Assembly: GCA_944990035.1 (NCBI GenBank)
Contig: CALYLX010000116.1
Location: forward strand, 835,169-899,168
DNA from: Clitopilus passeckerianus
Lineage: Eukaryota; Basidiomycota; Agaricomycetes; Agaricales; Entolomataceae
Length of the DNA stretch: 64,000 nt
Direction of reading: 5' to 3'
Shown here: in pieces, positions 12,465-23,941 of the stretch
Numbering within the stretch: the first letter of the stretch is position 1
Layout: each line of letters opens with the position of its first letter
The notes under the pieces: generated by a model
The model's input: only the letters and a program-made list of their open reading frames with translations
Told to the model about the DNA's origin: nothing
The model's database searches: none
Program-made: the position numbers and the translations under genes

Positions 12465-13163
12465 ATTAAATTGTTTGGTATACTCGAATGTACTTGTATT
12501 TTCTTTGCCTCCCCACATATTGGACAAAAACTTAGTGATCTTTATATTCAAGCTCTTTCCAAGCCTTTCTATTCTTATGGTTCGGATGCTCCTGGTTGCG
12601 TGCTTGGGTCCACTTCGCTTGCCGGTGCTTTTTCGCTGAATCGCAGCTTCTCGGGGCTCAATCCTCTAGTACCCTGAGAGTCTGATACTGTCACTGCCAA
12701 CCCCTACGTATGTTATTGCACAATTCAGAGAGAACTTTGGATTTGATCAAACAATTAATACACTGCTCCACACTTTGCATCTCCAGCGCTGAATCGTATG
12801 TCCTGGGATTAGACGCCGAAAGTGTGGCTAAGCGCTTGCTGGCCTTGTCAACTTTTGACAAGCCATCTCATCATCATCATTATCATCAAGAGCCACTATG
12901 GTCCCATCCAGGAACGGCGCGGGGGTCCGTACTACACGCAAAGGTACGCCTACCTACCACATGCCTGTGTGCAAATTGCCAGGCACAGGAGCACACGTTT
13001 GCGATCACAACAGGCGACTTCAGCACATCTAGCAACCTGAACGGTCTGGTGACTGATCCTGGTAACGACCTTCAAGCTCGATGTCACAACATCCTTGATG
13101 CTTTGACCAGCTCTGTGCTACAGGGCTTAAAGCCCAGCACATTCGTGATCGAGGTACCACCTC
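12465..13163. other. Intergenic region
   Basis: About 700 bp between the FAD oxidoreductase stop and the next likely start. An open frame at 12710-13255 overlaps the next gene in another phase, is His-rich in one short stretch and shows no domain, so it is not called. No repeat or RNA gene was seen. Confidence 0.4.
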
Positions 13164-14831
13164 ATGGGCATCCGCAACCTCTTCTCTCTATCCAGAGAGA
13201 ATGTTTCTGTTATTCCAGAAGACGCAAAAGCTCCTTCGTCTGGGGAAGTCATTGAGGAAGAAGCTTTGGACAGCACCACACCTCCAACTGTCACCACCGA
13301 AGTGACAGTCCCTGAAGCGGATCTTACATTTACCTCCCCAGCTACGACCTCTCAGTCGGAGGATCCGGCCACAAAGTCTTCAAAACCATTACGCTTTGGT
13401 CCACTTCGCAAAAAGAAAGATCTCAAGCCCGATTCTCCACCTTCTCCAGCTCTCTCTTCTCCACAGCAGCCCACAAAGAAATTGAAAGCCTTTTTCTCCA
13501 AAAGTCTCTTGAACACAGGAAATGCTGATAAACAAGCCAAACAGCATGCCCTCTTCCTTCGTACACTCATCGTCGGTCCTACCACTTTCAACCCCAACAA
13601 CATCCCAGCATACCCAAAGTCTCTACTCGAAAAAGTGAAATCTGAACTCAGCAAACCCGATTCAGCCAACAAGATCATCGCTCAACTACGTGTTCTGCCT
13701 CTTGTGGATGCCAATGTCGAGTCCGGGGATGCGAATATGGCATCAGTCCCAACGCAGTACACCAAACCGCAAGGTCCCATCCATGCTATTTGCCTTCGTC
13801 ATAACGAACCACAGGCTCAACGACTTCACTTCTCTGCCCTAACCGAAGAGCCTTCGAATTCCACCGATTCCACCGACCCGGATGCTCCCGTTAAGCCCCC
13901 ACCACCTGTCAAGTTGCCTTGGTTCACGATTGCTGACGCACCAGATTTTGACTTCTCTCGGCCAAAGCTCATCGAGGTCTTCAATGGCATGGAGTTCATT
14001 GATTTGTTGACCCCACCTGATCCGGATAGCGATGGAGTTGACTTGGTGACTGTAGAGGGCGCGCTTCCTGATCACTCGAAGATTTATCCGCCAACAGATC
14101 GAATCTCCGCATTGACTTGCGAGTAGCCTAACGTCTATCCAGGAGCTTGACGCTGATTGTTGCGAACCATAGACTGGTGGGGCTACGAAGTGGTTCTTCC
14201 GCCTCCGACACTCAAGTTTCTCTCAGTGAGTTTGGCTTTCCTCGCATCATATTCATTTACCCACCGTGCTGTCCAGAAAGTCACCTCCGTATGCGGAACC
14301 GTGATGAAATTCCTTACAGCTCTCGCTCTAGTCAGTGGCGCAATTGGAGAAATCCTACCCTTTGTCCGATACATTGCGCAATTCATCGACTGGCAGTTCA
14401 CAGAGATCCAAGCGCAGGATCGAGGCAAAGGTGTCGTTTGCTCAGCGACATGGTATGTCAAATCTTCCTCACGATGTGAAGAATAAACAGGTACTGACTC
14501 AACGATGACGAGAAGGATCTTACCAGTCTCGTTGGCGCCCCGACCTTGGGACTTCCCCGATCCACCTTCACCTGCGCCCACGCAGCCTACTCCTGGTAAG
14601 GATGACTCTGGCACTGGCACCCCGCCAACGACGACGAAGCCAGGAGAACCTACGACGCCTGGAACCCCTACCTTGCCGACGCCTACAGATCCAACTGAAA
14701 CTGGCCAACCTGGAAATCCCTTTTCACCAACGCCAGCACCCGCAGACCCAGCCGACCCAGAGCCCGGTCACCCTGGACACCACGACCATAGGCCTATTCC
14801 CATACCAAAGACACCAGTGACAAGTGGATGA
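13164..14831 (+). CDS. Conserved basidiomycete protein of unknown function, apparently interrupted
   Basis: The first long exon (13164-14126) encodes a Ser/Pro-rich start (MGIRNLFSLSRENVSV) and a charged central part with LPWFTIADAPDFDFSRPKL and FIDLLTPPDPDSDGV. A second set of exons (about 14160-14225, 14277-14452, 14516-14831) encodes IDWWGYEVVLPPPTLKFL, a helical segment ending IQAQDRGKGVVCSATW, then ILPVSLAPRPWDFPDPP and a Pro/Thr-rich tail. From memory these blocks belong to one agaricomycete family, separated by more residues than are present here. No splice across 14110-14160 keeps both frames: the first exon ends in a stop at 14124-14126. Either an internal segment has been deleted or a non-standard splice is used. 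Function unknown. Confidence 0.55.
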
Positions 14832-15559
14832 ACGGCTTGGTATCCACGCTCTTCCCGAAAGACTCTGCATCCTGTTACGAATTTTTACGATATTTGATGC
14901 GATCTTCCATGACGACGTTTTTTGATTCTTTATCTATCAGCTTTTTTTGTTATTGGGTTTCAATGGATGGCATAACTTATTGGTGGCCTTATTTCGCTTC
15001 ATAGTTGATTATTGGTTGCTCCTTCATAGGTGATCTTGGGACAATTGGTTATGGCTACGGTGAACGTTCATACTGTGCCTGTATATGGTACATTGGTAGT
15101 ACATGATGGCCATTCATCCCTTTTAATCCCATATAACCATCGTCGAGGCGGTACAACGTTTGTATCGGGTGGATCAAGGCGAGCCGAGAATTTACATAGA
15201 GGGTGGAAACAAAGAACAAGATGTCAGCCATACTATAGCCGGCATCTGTCCCCATATTGGACCAATCTCTGGCGCTCATCATTTTCAAGCTCTTTCCGAG
15301 TCTTTCCTCCCTGTCGCCCTCATACCCCGCTTGCTCGTTCGCTTGAATTGCGGACTCTTGAAAGCTTGAACCCTTACGCTGAAGTTTATACTTCTCTTGA
15401 GACTGCACGAATAGTTTACTGATTGTCATCTTGGATCCGTGTAGATGTCATAGAGTAAGCCGTAAGGAAAATCCGGTTGAACGATGTGGATGCGAAGCAT
15501 AGAGGAAAGTTGAAAAGGTTGGCCTGCAATAATGTGGTGACGTAGCGAAATAATTGAAT
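14832..15559. other. Intergenic region
   Basis: About 730 bp with a T-rich start, expected of a 3' untranslated region. Open frames on both strands (15055-15429 minus, 15030-15422 plus) overlap each other and show no domain or plausible splice partner. I see no RNA gene or repeat. Confidence 0.4.
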
Positions 15560-16059
15560 TTATGAAATATCTTCAGAACGCATCCGTTTTAGTGCTGGCT
15601 CATCAGCGGAACATGTCAACGCATCGTCAGACTTCCTCTTCGTTCCATTGGAGTCGACGGTTGTGGGGGAGTGAACTCGGATTCGGTTGGTGCTGATACT
15701 CGAAGGCGAGCCAGGACTGGATTCTGGGTAGGAGGAACTGCACAAAATATCCTCGGTAACATCTCCAAGTGCAGCGAGATGTTTGCCTGTTGCAACAATT
15801 CCGTTTTTTAGAGCACACTGAATGGCTATGTAACCTTCACCCATCAGCGAAGAGATTTCATCTTCGGCCCCAATGATAGTATCACCTCCACAGCAACATC
15901 AGGCTCCTCCAAAACCTTCATTTTCTCCACAAGTTTTACGACACTTGTGCCTTTCGCCTTCACCAACTTCTTTGGCGTCTTTTTGTGCGCCTGGGTCTGG
16001 ACAGAGTTTCCCGAGGAATTTTTTGGTTCCATGTTTGCTCCCGTGATGACGTCACTCAT
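15560..16059 (-). CDS. Small Lys-rich hypothetical protein, divergent from secreted HGY member 2
   Basis: Two overlapping minus-strand frames (16059-15844 and 15844-15560) look like one small gene with an unresolved intron or frameshift near 15890. The first frame starts MSDVITGANMEPKNSSGNSV and contains AHKKTPKKLVKAKGTSVVKL. The second holds GEGYIAIQCALKNGIVATG and a C-terminal part with two basic patches (TKRKSDD, ALKRMRSED) suggestive of nuclear import. It starts 332 bp from the start of the secreted gene on the other strand, so the two share a bidirectional promoter containing a TGACGTCA palindrome, which itself overlaps the first codons. A second copy of its 5' part lies in the right arm of the inverted duplication and is broken. 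No domain recognised. Confidence 0.45.
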
Positions 16060-16276
16060 TCTTGCCGGTGTGGCGTATTCTCTCCTTTCACCTTGCCGCC
16101 TCCTTCCCCCCCTTTCCCCCTCTTCTCCTTGTACTCCTCCTTCCCTATCACAGCCTCCTGTATCCTTGCGTCAGAATTTGACTACTGAAGAGGAGGAATG
16201 ACGACGAAGCCCGAATTTCTCCTCTACTGTGCATCACCTGGCCATCCCCCTAATTCGAGGGAAAACGTATAAAAAG
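16047..16276 (+). promoter_or_regulatory. Promoter of HGY member 2: CRE palindrome, GA-box/CGTCA element, TATA box
   Basis: TGACGTCA, the binding site of ATF/CREB-type bZIP proteins, is at 16047-16054. GAAGAGGAGGAATGACGACG lies at 16187-16206, 186 bp before the ATG. A TATA box, TATAAAAAG, is at 16268-16276. The arrangement is repeated at the twin gene (25698-25705, 25545-25564, 25475-25483) at nearly the same distances. Confidence 0.65.
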
Positions 16277-16391
16277 GGTATTGAATTGGGCAGATTCAGG
16301 TATCACCAGTCCAGCGAACTAGTGCTCTACCAGCTCAGCTACTCTATCAACTGCTTTGACTTCTTAATAAACAAACTTCTCTTACTCAAAC

Positions 16392-17143
16392 ATGTTCGCC
16401 AAGTACACCGCGTTCACTCTTGCTCTCGCTGCCTTTGCAGCTGCAAGTCCCATTGCTGGCATTAACAGCATCGAGGTAAGCCATCATATCTTCAAGCTGC
16501 TTTACAGTAATTCAACCTCATTTATCAGGCTCGAGACTACGGTCACGATGGCGGCCGTGGTGGTTACTATCGAGGAGGATACAACCACTACCACCCAAGC
16601 CATCGACATGGAGGCCATCACGGCGGCTATGACCGACATGGCTATGAAGGTGGTCATGGCCATCGAGACTACGGCCACGGCCATGGCGGTTATCACAACC
16701 ACCATCACTACAAGCGGGACGACAACTCATCCAAGGATGATGATCACAAGGAAGGAGGCGACAACTGGTCCGACCAGGGGAAGCATGGTTATAACAAAGA
16801 TAGCTATGGCAAGGACGGCTATTCCGGCTCCTGGTCCTCCCACTCGTCCAACCCCGATCATAACCAATACGGCAAAGGCTACGACGACGGCCAGTACCAC
16901 CCCGACCCCAAGTACGACGATGGGATGTATCATGCTTGGTACGACAATAAAGGATATGACAACAAGGGATACGATGACCATGGATTTGATAACAAGCAAT
17001 ACGAGCGGAAATGGTACGACAACAAGGGATATGAGCAGAAGGGATACGATGATGATAAGGGGCATGAGGAGAAAGACTTTGACAATAAAGGCTATGACGA
17101 CAAGGGGAAAGATGATTCTCACAAAGACGATGGGAAGAACTAG
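16392..17143 (+). CDS. Secreted Gly/His/Tyr/Asp-rich repeat protein, HGY family member 2
   Basis: Exons 16392-16475 and 16529-17143 with a 53-nt intron give about 232 residues. A signal peptide (MFAKYTAFTLALAAFAAAS) precedes PIAGINSIE, then exon 2 starts ARDYGHDGGRGGYYRGGY. The first half is His/Gly/Tyr-rich (HHGGYDRHGYEGGHGHRDYG). A dibasic site HYKRDD separates it from an acidic half. That half holds the family core YDDGQYHPDPKYDDGMYHAW and then about a dozen five-residue units of the type G-Y-D-N-K, with variants such as G-H-E-E-K. No cysteines or hydrophobic segments are seen after the signal peptide, so the mature protein is probably an extended, highly charged secreted polymer. It has a near-identical inverted twin at 24488-25359 that differs mainly in repeat number. 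Confidence 0.85.
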
Positions 17144-17780
17144 CGTGTAGTCCGGTGCCTCGTATAATTCTTCCATATCTTAACGCAGTCGTTTATTCTT
17201 TTTGTTCACAACTTCTTCCTTAACAGTGCAAACCTGTGCCCGTTATATTACCTACAATACTTTTTTCATGTAACAAGGTTTGATACATACACAATCAATA
17301 CTTTCACTTCGGCGAATCGTTAAGTCTCCTGAATCAGTTCTAGTCGATCATTCGAGATGTCTTTTTCCCAAAATAATAGTATCCATCTCGCTTCGAACAC
17401 CTTCCATTGAAAGTAGAGTATGCGCTGGGGGTTTTTGATGGAGTTGCAGAGGACTTGCCACTGCAGTCAGACGGTGATCGCAAACGTCCCCCGGCAGTCC
17501 GTCGGAGGAGATTCGAACAGATTGAAGGAGTCAGAGCTACCTAGCCTGACAGGCAAAGACGGTTGGTCGTGATCAAAGTTGGGGACCTGATGCCCAGATA
17601 CTTCATACATTTCACGACTATCCAAAATACATGACTAGAATACACACAACAGCTAATATACCAGACAGATACATGATCAACACCAAAGTAAACCAAAAAA
17701 AATCGAACCCAGCCCGTAGATGCGGCGCCACCTCAAAGATCCCACCTAGATGCCGTTTCAAACACCTTCTTTACTGGTTA
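17144..17780. other. Intergenic region between convergent genes
   Basis: About 640 bp separates the stop codons of secreted member 2 and the large coiled-coil gene. It presumably holds both 3' untranslated regions. The secreted gene's 3' flank here is not shared with its twin, marking the edge of the inverted duplication. Nothing else was recognised. Confidence 0.5.
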
Positions 17781-20700
17781 TCATGACCTCACACGCGACC
17801 TCATAGGCAAAGGCCTTATCATCCTCACAGGAGCACCGGCCTCCCCGCCTACGATCTCTCCCTCTTCCACTTCATCCTCGTCCTCCTCGTGCACGACGGA
17901 CAGCTCGAACCTGTCCCCTTCATCTTCCTCCTCGAGCCTCGACATTCCCTCCCCATCCTCCTCCCCATCCTCTTCAAGCTCCTCAACCCTCGACACACCC
18001 TCCCCCTCCTCATCCTCAACAACATTCACACCAAAAAGCGCCATCTGGCCTCCACCCGGCATCCCGTGTAGATGATCCAACTCCATCGACATGAACATCG
18101 AGCTGGTGTCACCGGGGTATATAGGGTAGGGGTTTAGGTTGAACGGGTACTCGAGCGAGCGGGAATCGTCTAGGTGGTCGTGATCATGATCCTGGTCCTG
18201 GTCTTGGTCGTGATAGTGAGGCCGGGATCGAGATTGGGATTGGGAGGGAAGTTCGAGTTGGGAGTCGTTGAGAGATAAGTCCCTGGATTGGTCCTGACTT
18301 CGACTCGCATCAGGATCTTCGTCGGAGGAGGCTTCCGCTGAGAGTCGCTGGTCACGATCAGACTCCGACTGCGACTCCACTTCCATCGACTGGGACCTAT
18401 CCTCTTCCTCTTCTTCCGCATCTTCCTCCTCGTCCTCCCTATCCCGAACCGACTCTGGCGTCCTCAGACTCAACCCCATCATCCTCCCTGAAATAACCTC
18501 ATCCCCCTCCCTATCCCTATCAACTATCCCATCACTAGTTCCAGTCTTCGTAGGTGTAACAGGCGTCAAAGGCGTAGACGCTCTAACCGTCGGTTCGTCT
18601 ACCATCAATAAATCTCCAAACTCCCCTCCTTCTAGGTTTCCAAAATCAAAATCCTCTCCGAAGCCTTCATCCTCCGCCTCTGGCTCTGCGTTCGAAGTCG
18701 GTGGACGAGAAAGGGAGTGATGCTGGAGAGGAGCACCGGGAGGAGATATTGAAACGCCAGTAGAGGAGAGAGGATAACTCGTGTTCGGGAACGAGCTCCC
18801 GCCTGGAGTAGCGCATCCCCCACCACTGCCGCTGTCAACACCACCACCGTGACCGCCGGCATTAGCGGAAGACGCCTCAACACCTGCAACCGATAACCCC
18901 GTACTCGTCCCCGAAGACCCGACCCCAAACACACCCGTCGTCTCGGGCGACGAGAACACAGAGGGGGAGATGACGAGGAGGGTGGGTTGGGTGAGGAGGG
19001 GAGTTGTTGCGAGTTCCATGGATCTCTCCCCGTTTTCGCTGGGGGTTGCTCGGCCTGCTAGTGGGTCTGGTGAGGGAGAGGGAGAAGGAGGGTGGGGAAG
19101 GAGGAGTGAGGAAGTGGGTTGCCTGGGCGAGAGTTGAGATGGGTGGGCGGGCGAGAGGGGGGAAAGGGCGTCTGGCGCACTTGGTGTAGGTGCGGGAGGA
19201 GGGAAGTTGGCATTAGCGGGGGTGGGGCTGGTATGGCGAGGAGAAGGGTGGACTTCCTGGGGTCCAGGATGCATCCGCTCTGCCTGACCACCTTCCTCAG
19301 GACCTCGATTGAGGTCCAGATGTGAAATAGATATATCAGCGGATACGCCGACGTCTCTACTTTCGTTATTCCGCTGTATAATCGATTTTGTTAGTGGCTA
19401 CCCTGTATAGATATGTAGATGACCAGCAGACTCACACCCATAGAATCTCGCCTTTCGTGCTCAAGACCATGTGCATGCATCCACTCCAGTGGTGTCTGTA
19501 CTCCGACTTCGGCGTATGCTTTCATCTTTACCGTCTCTTCTTCCTCAACCACCTTGTCCGCCTCTTCTTCCTCTTCGGCATCATCATCGTTTGACAAGTC
19601 TCGCTTGCGTTTCTTCCTCGGTGTACCAGGCCGTCGCGAGATCCGGGATCGAGGAGATTTTGGTGATTTGGGAGACTTTGACCTTTCCTTCTTCCCTTTT
19701 GCCTTCTTCTCTCGGGGCTTGTCTTCCTCTCTATCTGCTTTTCCATTCCCATTCGAGAACTTGAGATCCAATTTCACGGGGTCACCAAAAATGGACTCCT
19801 GTCCAACCCTCGACCTTCTTTCCTGTTCTTGCTCACGGTACCGCCTTGATAGTTCAGGTCTGGCTGGAGAGGAGACAACTGGTGGTTGAAACGAGAGAGA
19901 GAAGGCCGGGGATATTGGGGAGGGGCCTGGTGAATGCTTAGAGGACGGTGGGTGACCTGGGGAGAAAGAGAGCAGGTGTAGGTCCGAGGTAGCAGATGCG
20001 GGGGAGATGTGAGGTTGAGATTGGGGGTGGTCGACATCTGGTTCTGAATCAGATTCATGTTGGCCCTTGTCGCTATGAGCAGGTGGTGGAGGCCTTCGCT
20101 CCTTGACCATTCTCTCCAGTTCTTCCCTCTCTAGCTTGAATTTCTCGACCTTTGCCTCGAGATACCTCACCTCGTCTTGTACCTCATCGTACTTTGCATC
20201 TCTGGCCAGGTCCATAGACGGTTCATGAATAGAATCTTCTCCTGTCTTGAGTGACTTTGTAACTCTGAGGCGCTCATCTTCAAACGCGTCGATTTGAGTG
20301 GCCAAATGTTCAATCTGCGATTCCAGGCCAGTACGGTCGAGCGAAGTGGAAGGAGCAGAGAAAACATCGTCTTCCTCGATGTTCGAACTGCGCCACTTTT
20401 GTGTTTCTAGCTTGAATTTGTCGATTTGACCAGCGAGGAGTTTTATTTCATCGTCCAAGGGTCGTGTTTCTTTGGATTTGACGGTTTCTAGCTAGAAATA
20501 AATTGAGATAATTACGAGGGATTTATAGAAAACACGCACCTTTTTAGCCAAAACTTTGACTTCGTGCTCCAATTTCCTATTGGTATGATTCAACTCTTGA
20601 GTCGAATATTCTCGCTTTTTGGCAGTCTCGACTTCGCGTTTTGCGAGTTGAGCCTGTAGTACCAATATCCGAGATTTAGCAACTGCATGGCTCTTTTTCT

Positions 20701-20908
20701 CTGCCTGCAGCTGCGAATACAACGACTGGATTATCGAGCGAGCATACGAGACATCTTCGTCTGGTTTCTTCTCCTCGAGTTCAAGAGGATCGAGCAACCA
20801 AGTGCATTCCAGTCTTGAGACAGGAAATACTTGAAGATTTCCATGCGAGTCTTCAATTTTGCTAATAAACTCCTGAACAGCGTCTTTCAGTTCGTCCAGT
20901 TCGTCCAT
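17781..20908 (-). CDS. Large coiled-coil, probably nuclear protein of unknown function
   Basis: Three exons (20908-20540, 20491-19436, 19373-17781) with introns of 48 and 62 nt keep one frame and give about 1005 residues. The N-terminal 250 residues are coiled-coil, with heptad runs such as LYSQLQAEKKSHAVAKSRIL and LEAKVEKFKLEREELERMVK. A Pro/Ser region follows, then a strong basic patch (KSPKSPRSRISRRPGTPRKK, KRKRDL) next to an acidic run, consistent with nuclear import. The C-terminal exon is low-complexity, rich in Ser, Pro, Asp and Glu, with long DQDQD and EEEEE stretches. The start MDELDELKDAVQEF is 14 bp from the start of the divergent neighbour. I do not recognise the family. Confidence 0.75.
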
Positions 20909-20922
20909 CGTCGTTGGCAACC

Positions 20923-23382
20923 ATGGCCAGCTCGGTGGCTGTGTCCACATCAATGCCTCTCACTTCCCCACTCACCGCTCCGCCGAGAAGGCTTTCAACG
21001 AGAAGGTCTTCAGCATGCGCACCAGATCCTTTCAACAAAGCCTACAGAGATGATATTCAGTCTACAAGTACATTGACAATCGTAAAAGTAGTCCAACAAC
21101 AACAACCGCAGCCAGATTTCCATCATCGACCATCGTCACCTCAGCGGGGCAGATCCTTCAGAGGCAGATCCAGAGCTGACCAGCAACAGCAGCAATCTCA
21201 AAAAGATGAAGCCTCATCGTCGCAGCGAATAACTTTTGCATTCAATGCTTTCCAGCCAACTCAAGCAGGTTCACCGCCTTCCTCTCCCCGTCTTCGTCCG
21301 TCCTCGCCCCACCGTCATCACTCCCATCGCGGTCTGCCCCAACCAAGGCTAGGCCCCGAGCAGCTCGTAGACCTAGCCAAGACTTCAATTCAGAGTTCCC
21401 AGCTACCCCAGAACCAGAAAGAGACCAATCTTCAACCAGCAACATTCACTCCGCTCCCGTACAACATCTACCTCCCCTTCATCGACCGCCCAGCCGAAGT
21501 ATCTGCCCTCATATCCTCCCACCCCTCCATCAAGCTCTTCTCTCTTCTCTCCCAGACCTTCCCTCCTCCTTCTGATCACGTAGATCCTCTTACTATCGCC
21601 ACGATCCCGGCCAACCCACACGAGTGGACCTACGCGCAGCTTTATGCCCATCTCACGCTCTCCACCCGCCAAGAAGTCCCAGACGATATCTGGGTCCTCA
21701 AAGCACGTAAAGCGATCCTTACACACAGCGAGCTCATCTGGGAGCGTGTCAAAGGCGCACTCGGGGTTCCTCCCGAACTCGATTTCGACGCTGACCTTGA
21801 AGGGTTGGAAGAATGGGAAAAGCAACAGGTTGCTGCTGCTGCCGAAGACGCGGATGAAGCCAAACAAACCGAAAGCCCCGTTGAGGAAAAGTCTACTACT
21901 ACTACTATCACTACGACAGCAGCATCCCCCAACCCAGACCCTCCCCTCCCCTCCTCCCGCTCTGTCCGATCCGTGAGGTCAGTAAAATCTACATCCTCGA
22001 TCGACACAGACGACATCCCGGATGACGCCGGCCAGCCCGCGCGCGGACATTGGGACGATTGGGACGCCATCATGGATTCGCCTCTCTGGGCTCGCCCCAA
22101 GTCCAGACTTGCGCAGGACCCCGCTAGTCCGGTCTTCCCTAGTTATGGGGATTACGGATTGGAGGGGGAGAGGCCGCCCAGTCCGAGTAACTTGTTGGTC
22201 ATTGAGCCGTTGTTGGTTAATCCCAATGCGGGGGGTATGAGTCCTGGAGGGACGGGAGCGGGAGGACCGCCGGCTGCGAGTGCGCATGCGGGGATGCTGT
22301 CGAGTGAGATTACGGGTGTTGGGTTGGGGGATATACAGGAGGGTGCGGAAGAAGAAGAGGAAGGAGGAGCGGGTGATACGCCCGTTCCTCTTCAAGGCGA
22401 AGACTCGAACGCCAACAAGGAGGAAGAAGGCTTGATTGCACCACAGGATATTCAGGGCTTACGCATTTCCACCAGTCCAGCATTCAATCCTATGTCCCCC
22501 TCCGCACTTCAAGCTTCTGTGCCACTTCCTCATATGCCGGGAGTTGGAATCCCAATCCCTCATTCAGGCTCTGGAAGCTCGTTGAATGCTCAGGCTGTAC
22601 CGTCGCCTATATCACCTCTCCCCCCGTACTACCCAGGCTACGGAGTCAGTCCTAGCCCGTCTGCGATCTACTCTTCCAACCCTTTCTTCACCTCTTCATC
22701 CACTACTTCCGCTGCACCAGGTGCTACCACCTCAACCGGCACCGGCACCTCCCCAATAATCGGCCCCCAACCCCCAAGCCAGCCCAAATCCCGTCCAGGC
22801 TCGTTCTCCCTCGTAGGCGGGTTCCGCCGTTCCGGATCCTTCGGGTCATTGGGGTCACTGAGGGAGCTAGGCAATTTCTCGGCTGGGCATTTGACGAATA
22901 CGAGTGGGATTGAGGATTCGGGGTCGGAGAGGAGTTTTTATAGTTCGTATGCTAGTGGTGGGGGTGGGGAGGGAAGGGGTCCGAGGTTTCCTAGTAGTTT
23001 TGCACAAGCTAGGAGGAGGATGGGTGGTGCGGGTGGGGAGAAGAATAAAGTTGGGGCAGGGGGAGGAGGGGGAGAACTAAAAGATCCGTAAGTCCACTCT
23101 CCACCACGTTAACCCCAGAAATTGACTGATATAATTTTCGTTGACAGGGAAAATACACCTCTTAGCTTCGGAATCGGAATCGGTAGGAAACCACGGACAT
23201 TATCGCAGTCTTCTACGACGTCTATTCCGGCTTCAACTTCGGTACCGCTGGGCGGGAGTGTGGCTGGGTATAAGAGGTTGAGTTGGGGTGTGCCTACGCA
23301 CACGGGGGCGAGTGGGTTGAGTGTGCTTGCGCAGAGTGCGGAGGGTGGGAATGGGGGAACCCCTGTGACTGGGTCTGGGTGA
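20923..23382 (+). CDS. Ser/Pro-rich conserved fungal protein of unknown function
   Basis: Two exons (20923-23087 and 23148-23382, 60-nt phase-2 intron) give about 799 residues. The N-terminus has basic Ser-rich repeats (PPRRLSTRRSSACAPDPFNK), then a Gln/His-rich linker. The only folded-looking part is about residues 170-300, with PLPYNIYLPFIDRPAEVSAL, EWTYAQLYAHLTLSTR and ARKAILTHSELIWERVKGAL. The rest is disordered: Ser/Pro/Gly-rich with acidic runs and an SRPGSFSLVGGFRRSGSFGS segment that looks like a phosphorylation target. It ends with RKPRTLSQSST and a Gly/Ser-rich tail. No signal peptide or membrane segment. Its ATG is 14 bp from that of the divergent coiled-coil gene. Family not recognised. 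Confidence 0.75.
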
Positions 23383-23757
23383 GCGGCAGAGGAGTATGAT
23401 TCTTTCCTTCAGCTCTCGGGGCTTTGTTTTCAAGATCGATGTGCCACTGGGTGTTTTCGACGCTTTCAACTGGGCGAGCCTTTTTCTCAAGGTTCAAAAT
23501 CATGATACAAGATGGACGATACACGAGCAAATGAACGAACGATCCAACGAACGATACCAACAATTACTTTCCTTTTTCTTTCTTATAGGTTGTAGAATTA
23601 AAGAACTCTGGGCTCTGGCAGATTGTGTTGTAATATGAATTGTTGTAAAGATACGAAACGGAAATGGTGTATACATTGTATTAAATGTCAAAGAAAGACA
23701 TGAAGGCGAATTGAAAGAAATTGTTTTGAGATTAAATACTTGAATTAAGATACATTA

Positions 23758-23936
23758 GGGGGTTTCAAAGTTGAAAAGTTTGGTTCCATTAATCACCATT
23801 CCCGACCCTTGTTCGGTCTGAAACTGAGAATGGTGAAAAGTATACATGCCAAACTCTCTGTTTAAAGCAAGGGACGAATAAGAGAGGTAGCGGAATACCC
23901 ATTAATGGGACGAAACTTTTCAACTTTGAAAGACCC
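23758..23936. mobile_element. Small TIR element (MITE-like), 179 bp, TA-flanked
   Basis: The left end GGGGGTTTCAAAGTTGAAAA and the reverse complement of the right end (GGGTCTTTCAAAGTTGAAAA) form terminal inverted repeats of about 38 bp that extend to ATTAAT. TA dinucleotides flank both ends, as left by Tc1/mariner-like transposition. There is no coding capacity, so it would be non-autonomous. It lies just 3' of the 799-residue gene. Confidence 0.65.
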
Positions 23937-23941
23937 TATTA

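Larger units (their letters stand above)
15890..17143 (+). repeat. Left arm of an inverted duplication carrying a secreted HGY gene and its promoter
   Basis: This arm matches 24488-25895 in reverse complement. The 5' untranslated region and promoter from about 16229 to 16528 are essentially identical to 25222-25522, including the whole intron. Similarity continues more weakly through the divergent small gene to about 15895. On the gene's 3' side the match ends near the stop codon. The arms flank about 7.3 kb holding two large genes and a TIR-element cluster. Confidence 0.85.

Noticed and set aside
12710..13255. 181-residue open frame with a short His run
   Set aside because: It overlaps the start of the 13164 gene in another frame, shows no domain, signal peptide or splice partner, and its composition looks non-coding.
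15055..15429. 124-residue minus-strand open frame
   Set aside because: No recognisable domain, overlaps an equally long plus-strand frame, and lies in what looks like 3' untranslated DNA.
16300..16362. tRNA-like sequence in the leader of secreted member 2 (minus strand TAGCTGAGCTGGTAGAGC), repeated at 25400-25445
   Set aside because: It matches a polymerase III A-box well, but no B-box of the form GGTTCRANNCC follows at the right distance and no acceptor stem can be drawn. It lies in the 5' untranslated region of a protein gene in both copies.
16502..17176. Long hydrophobic open frames antisense to the secreted genes (also at 7159-7485, 24518-25024, 26493-27074 and 28203-28799)
   Set aside because: These Val/Ile-rich frames are the complement of Asp/Tyr/Asn/His codon repeats. 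They arise in all five paralogues as shadows and lack independent start and promoter signals.
17889..19764. Plus-strand open frames opposite the coiled-coil gene
   Set aside because: They are reverse-strand shadows of low-complexity Ser/Pro/Glu code; the minus-strand gene has consistent exons and a full frame.
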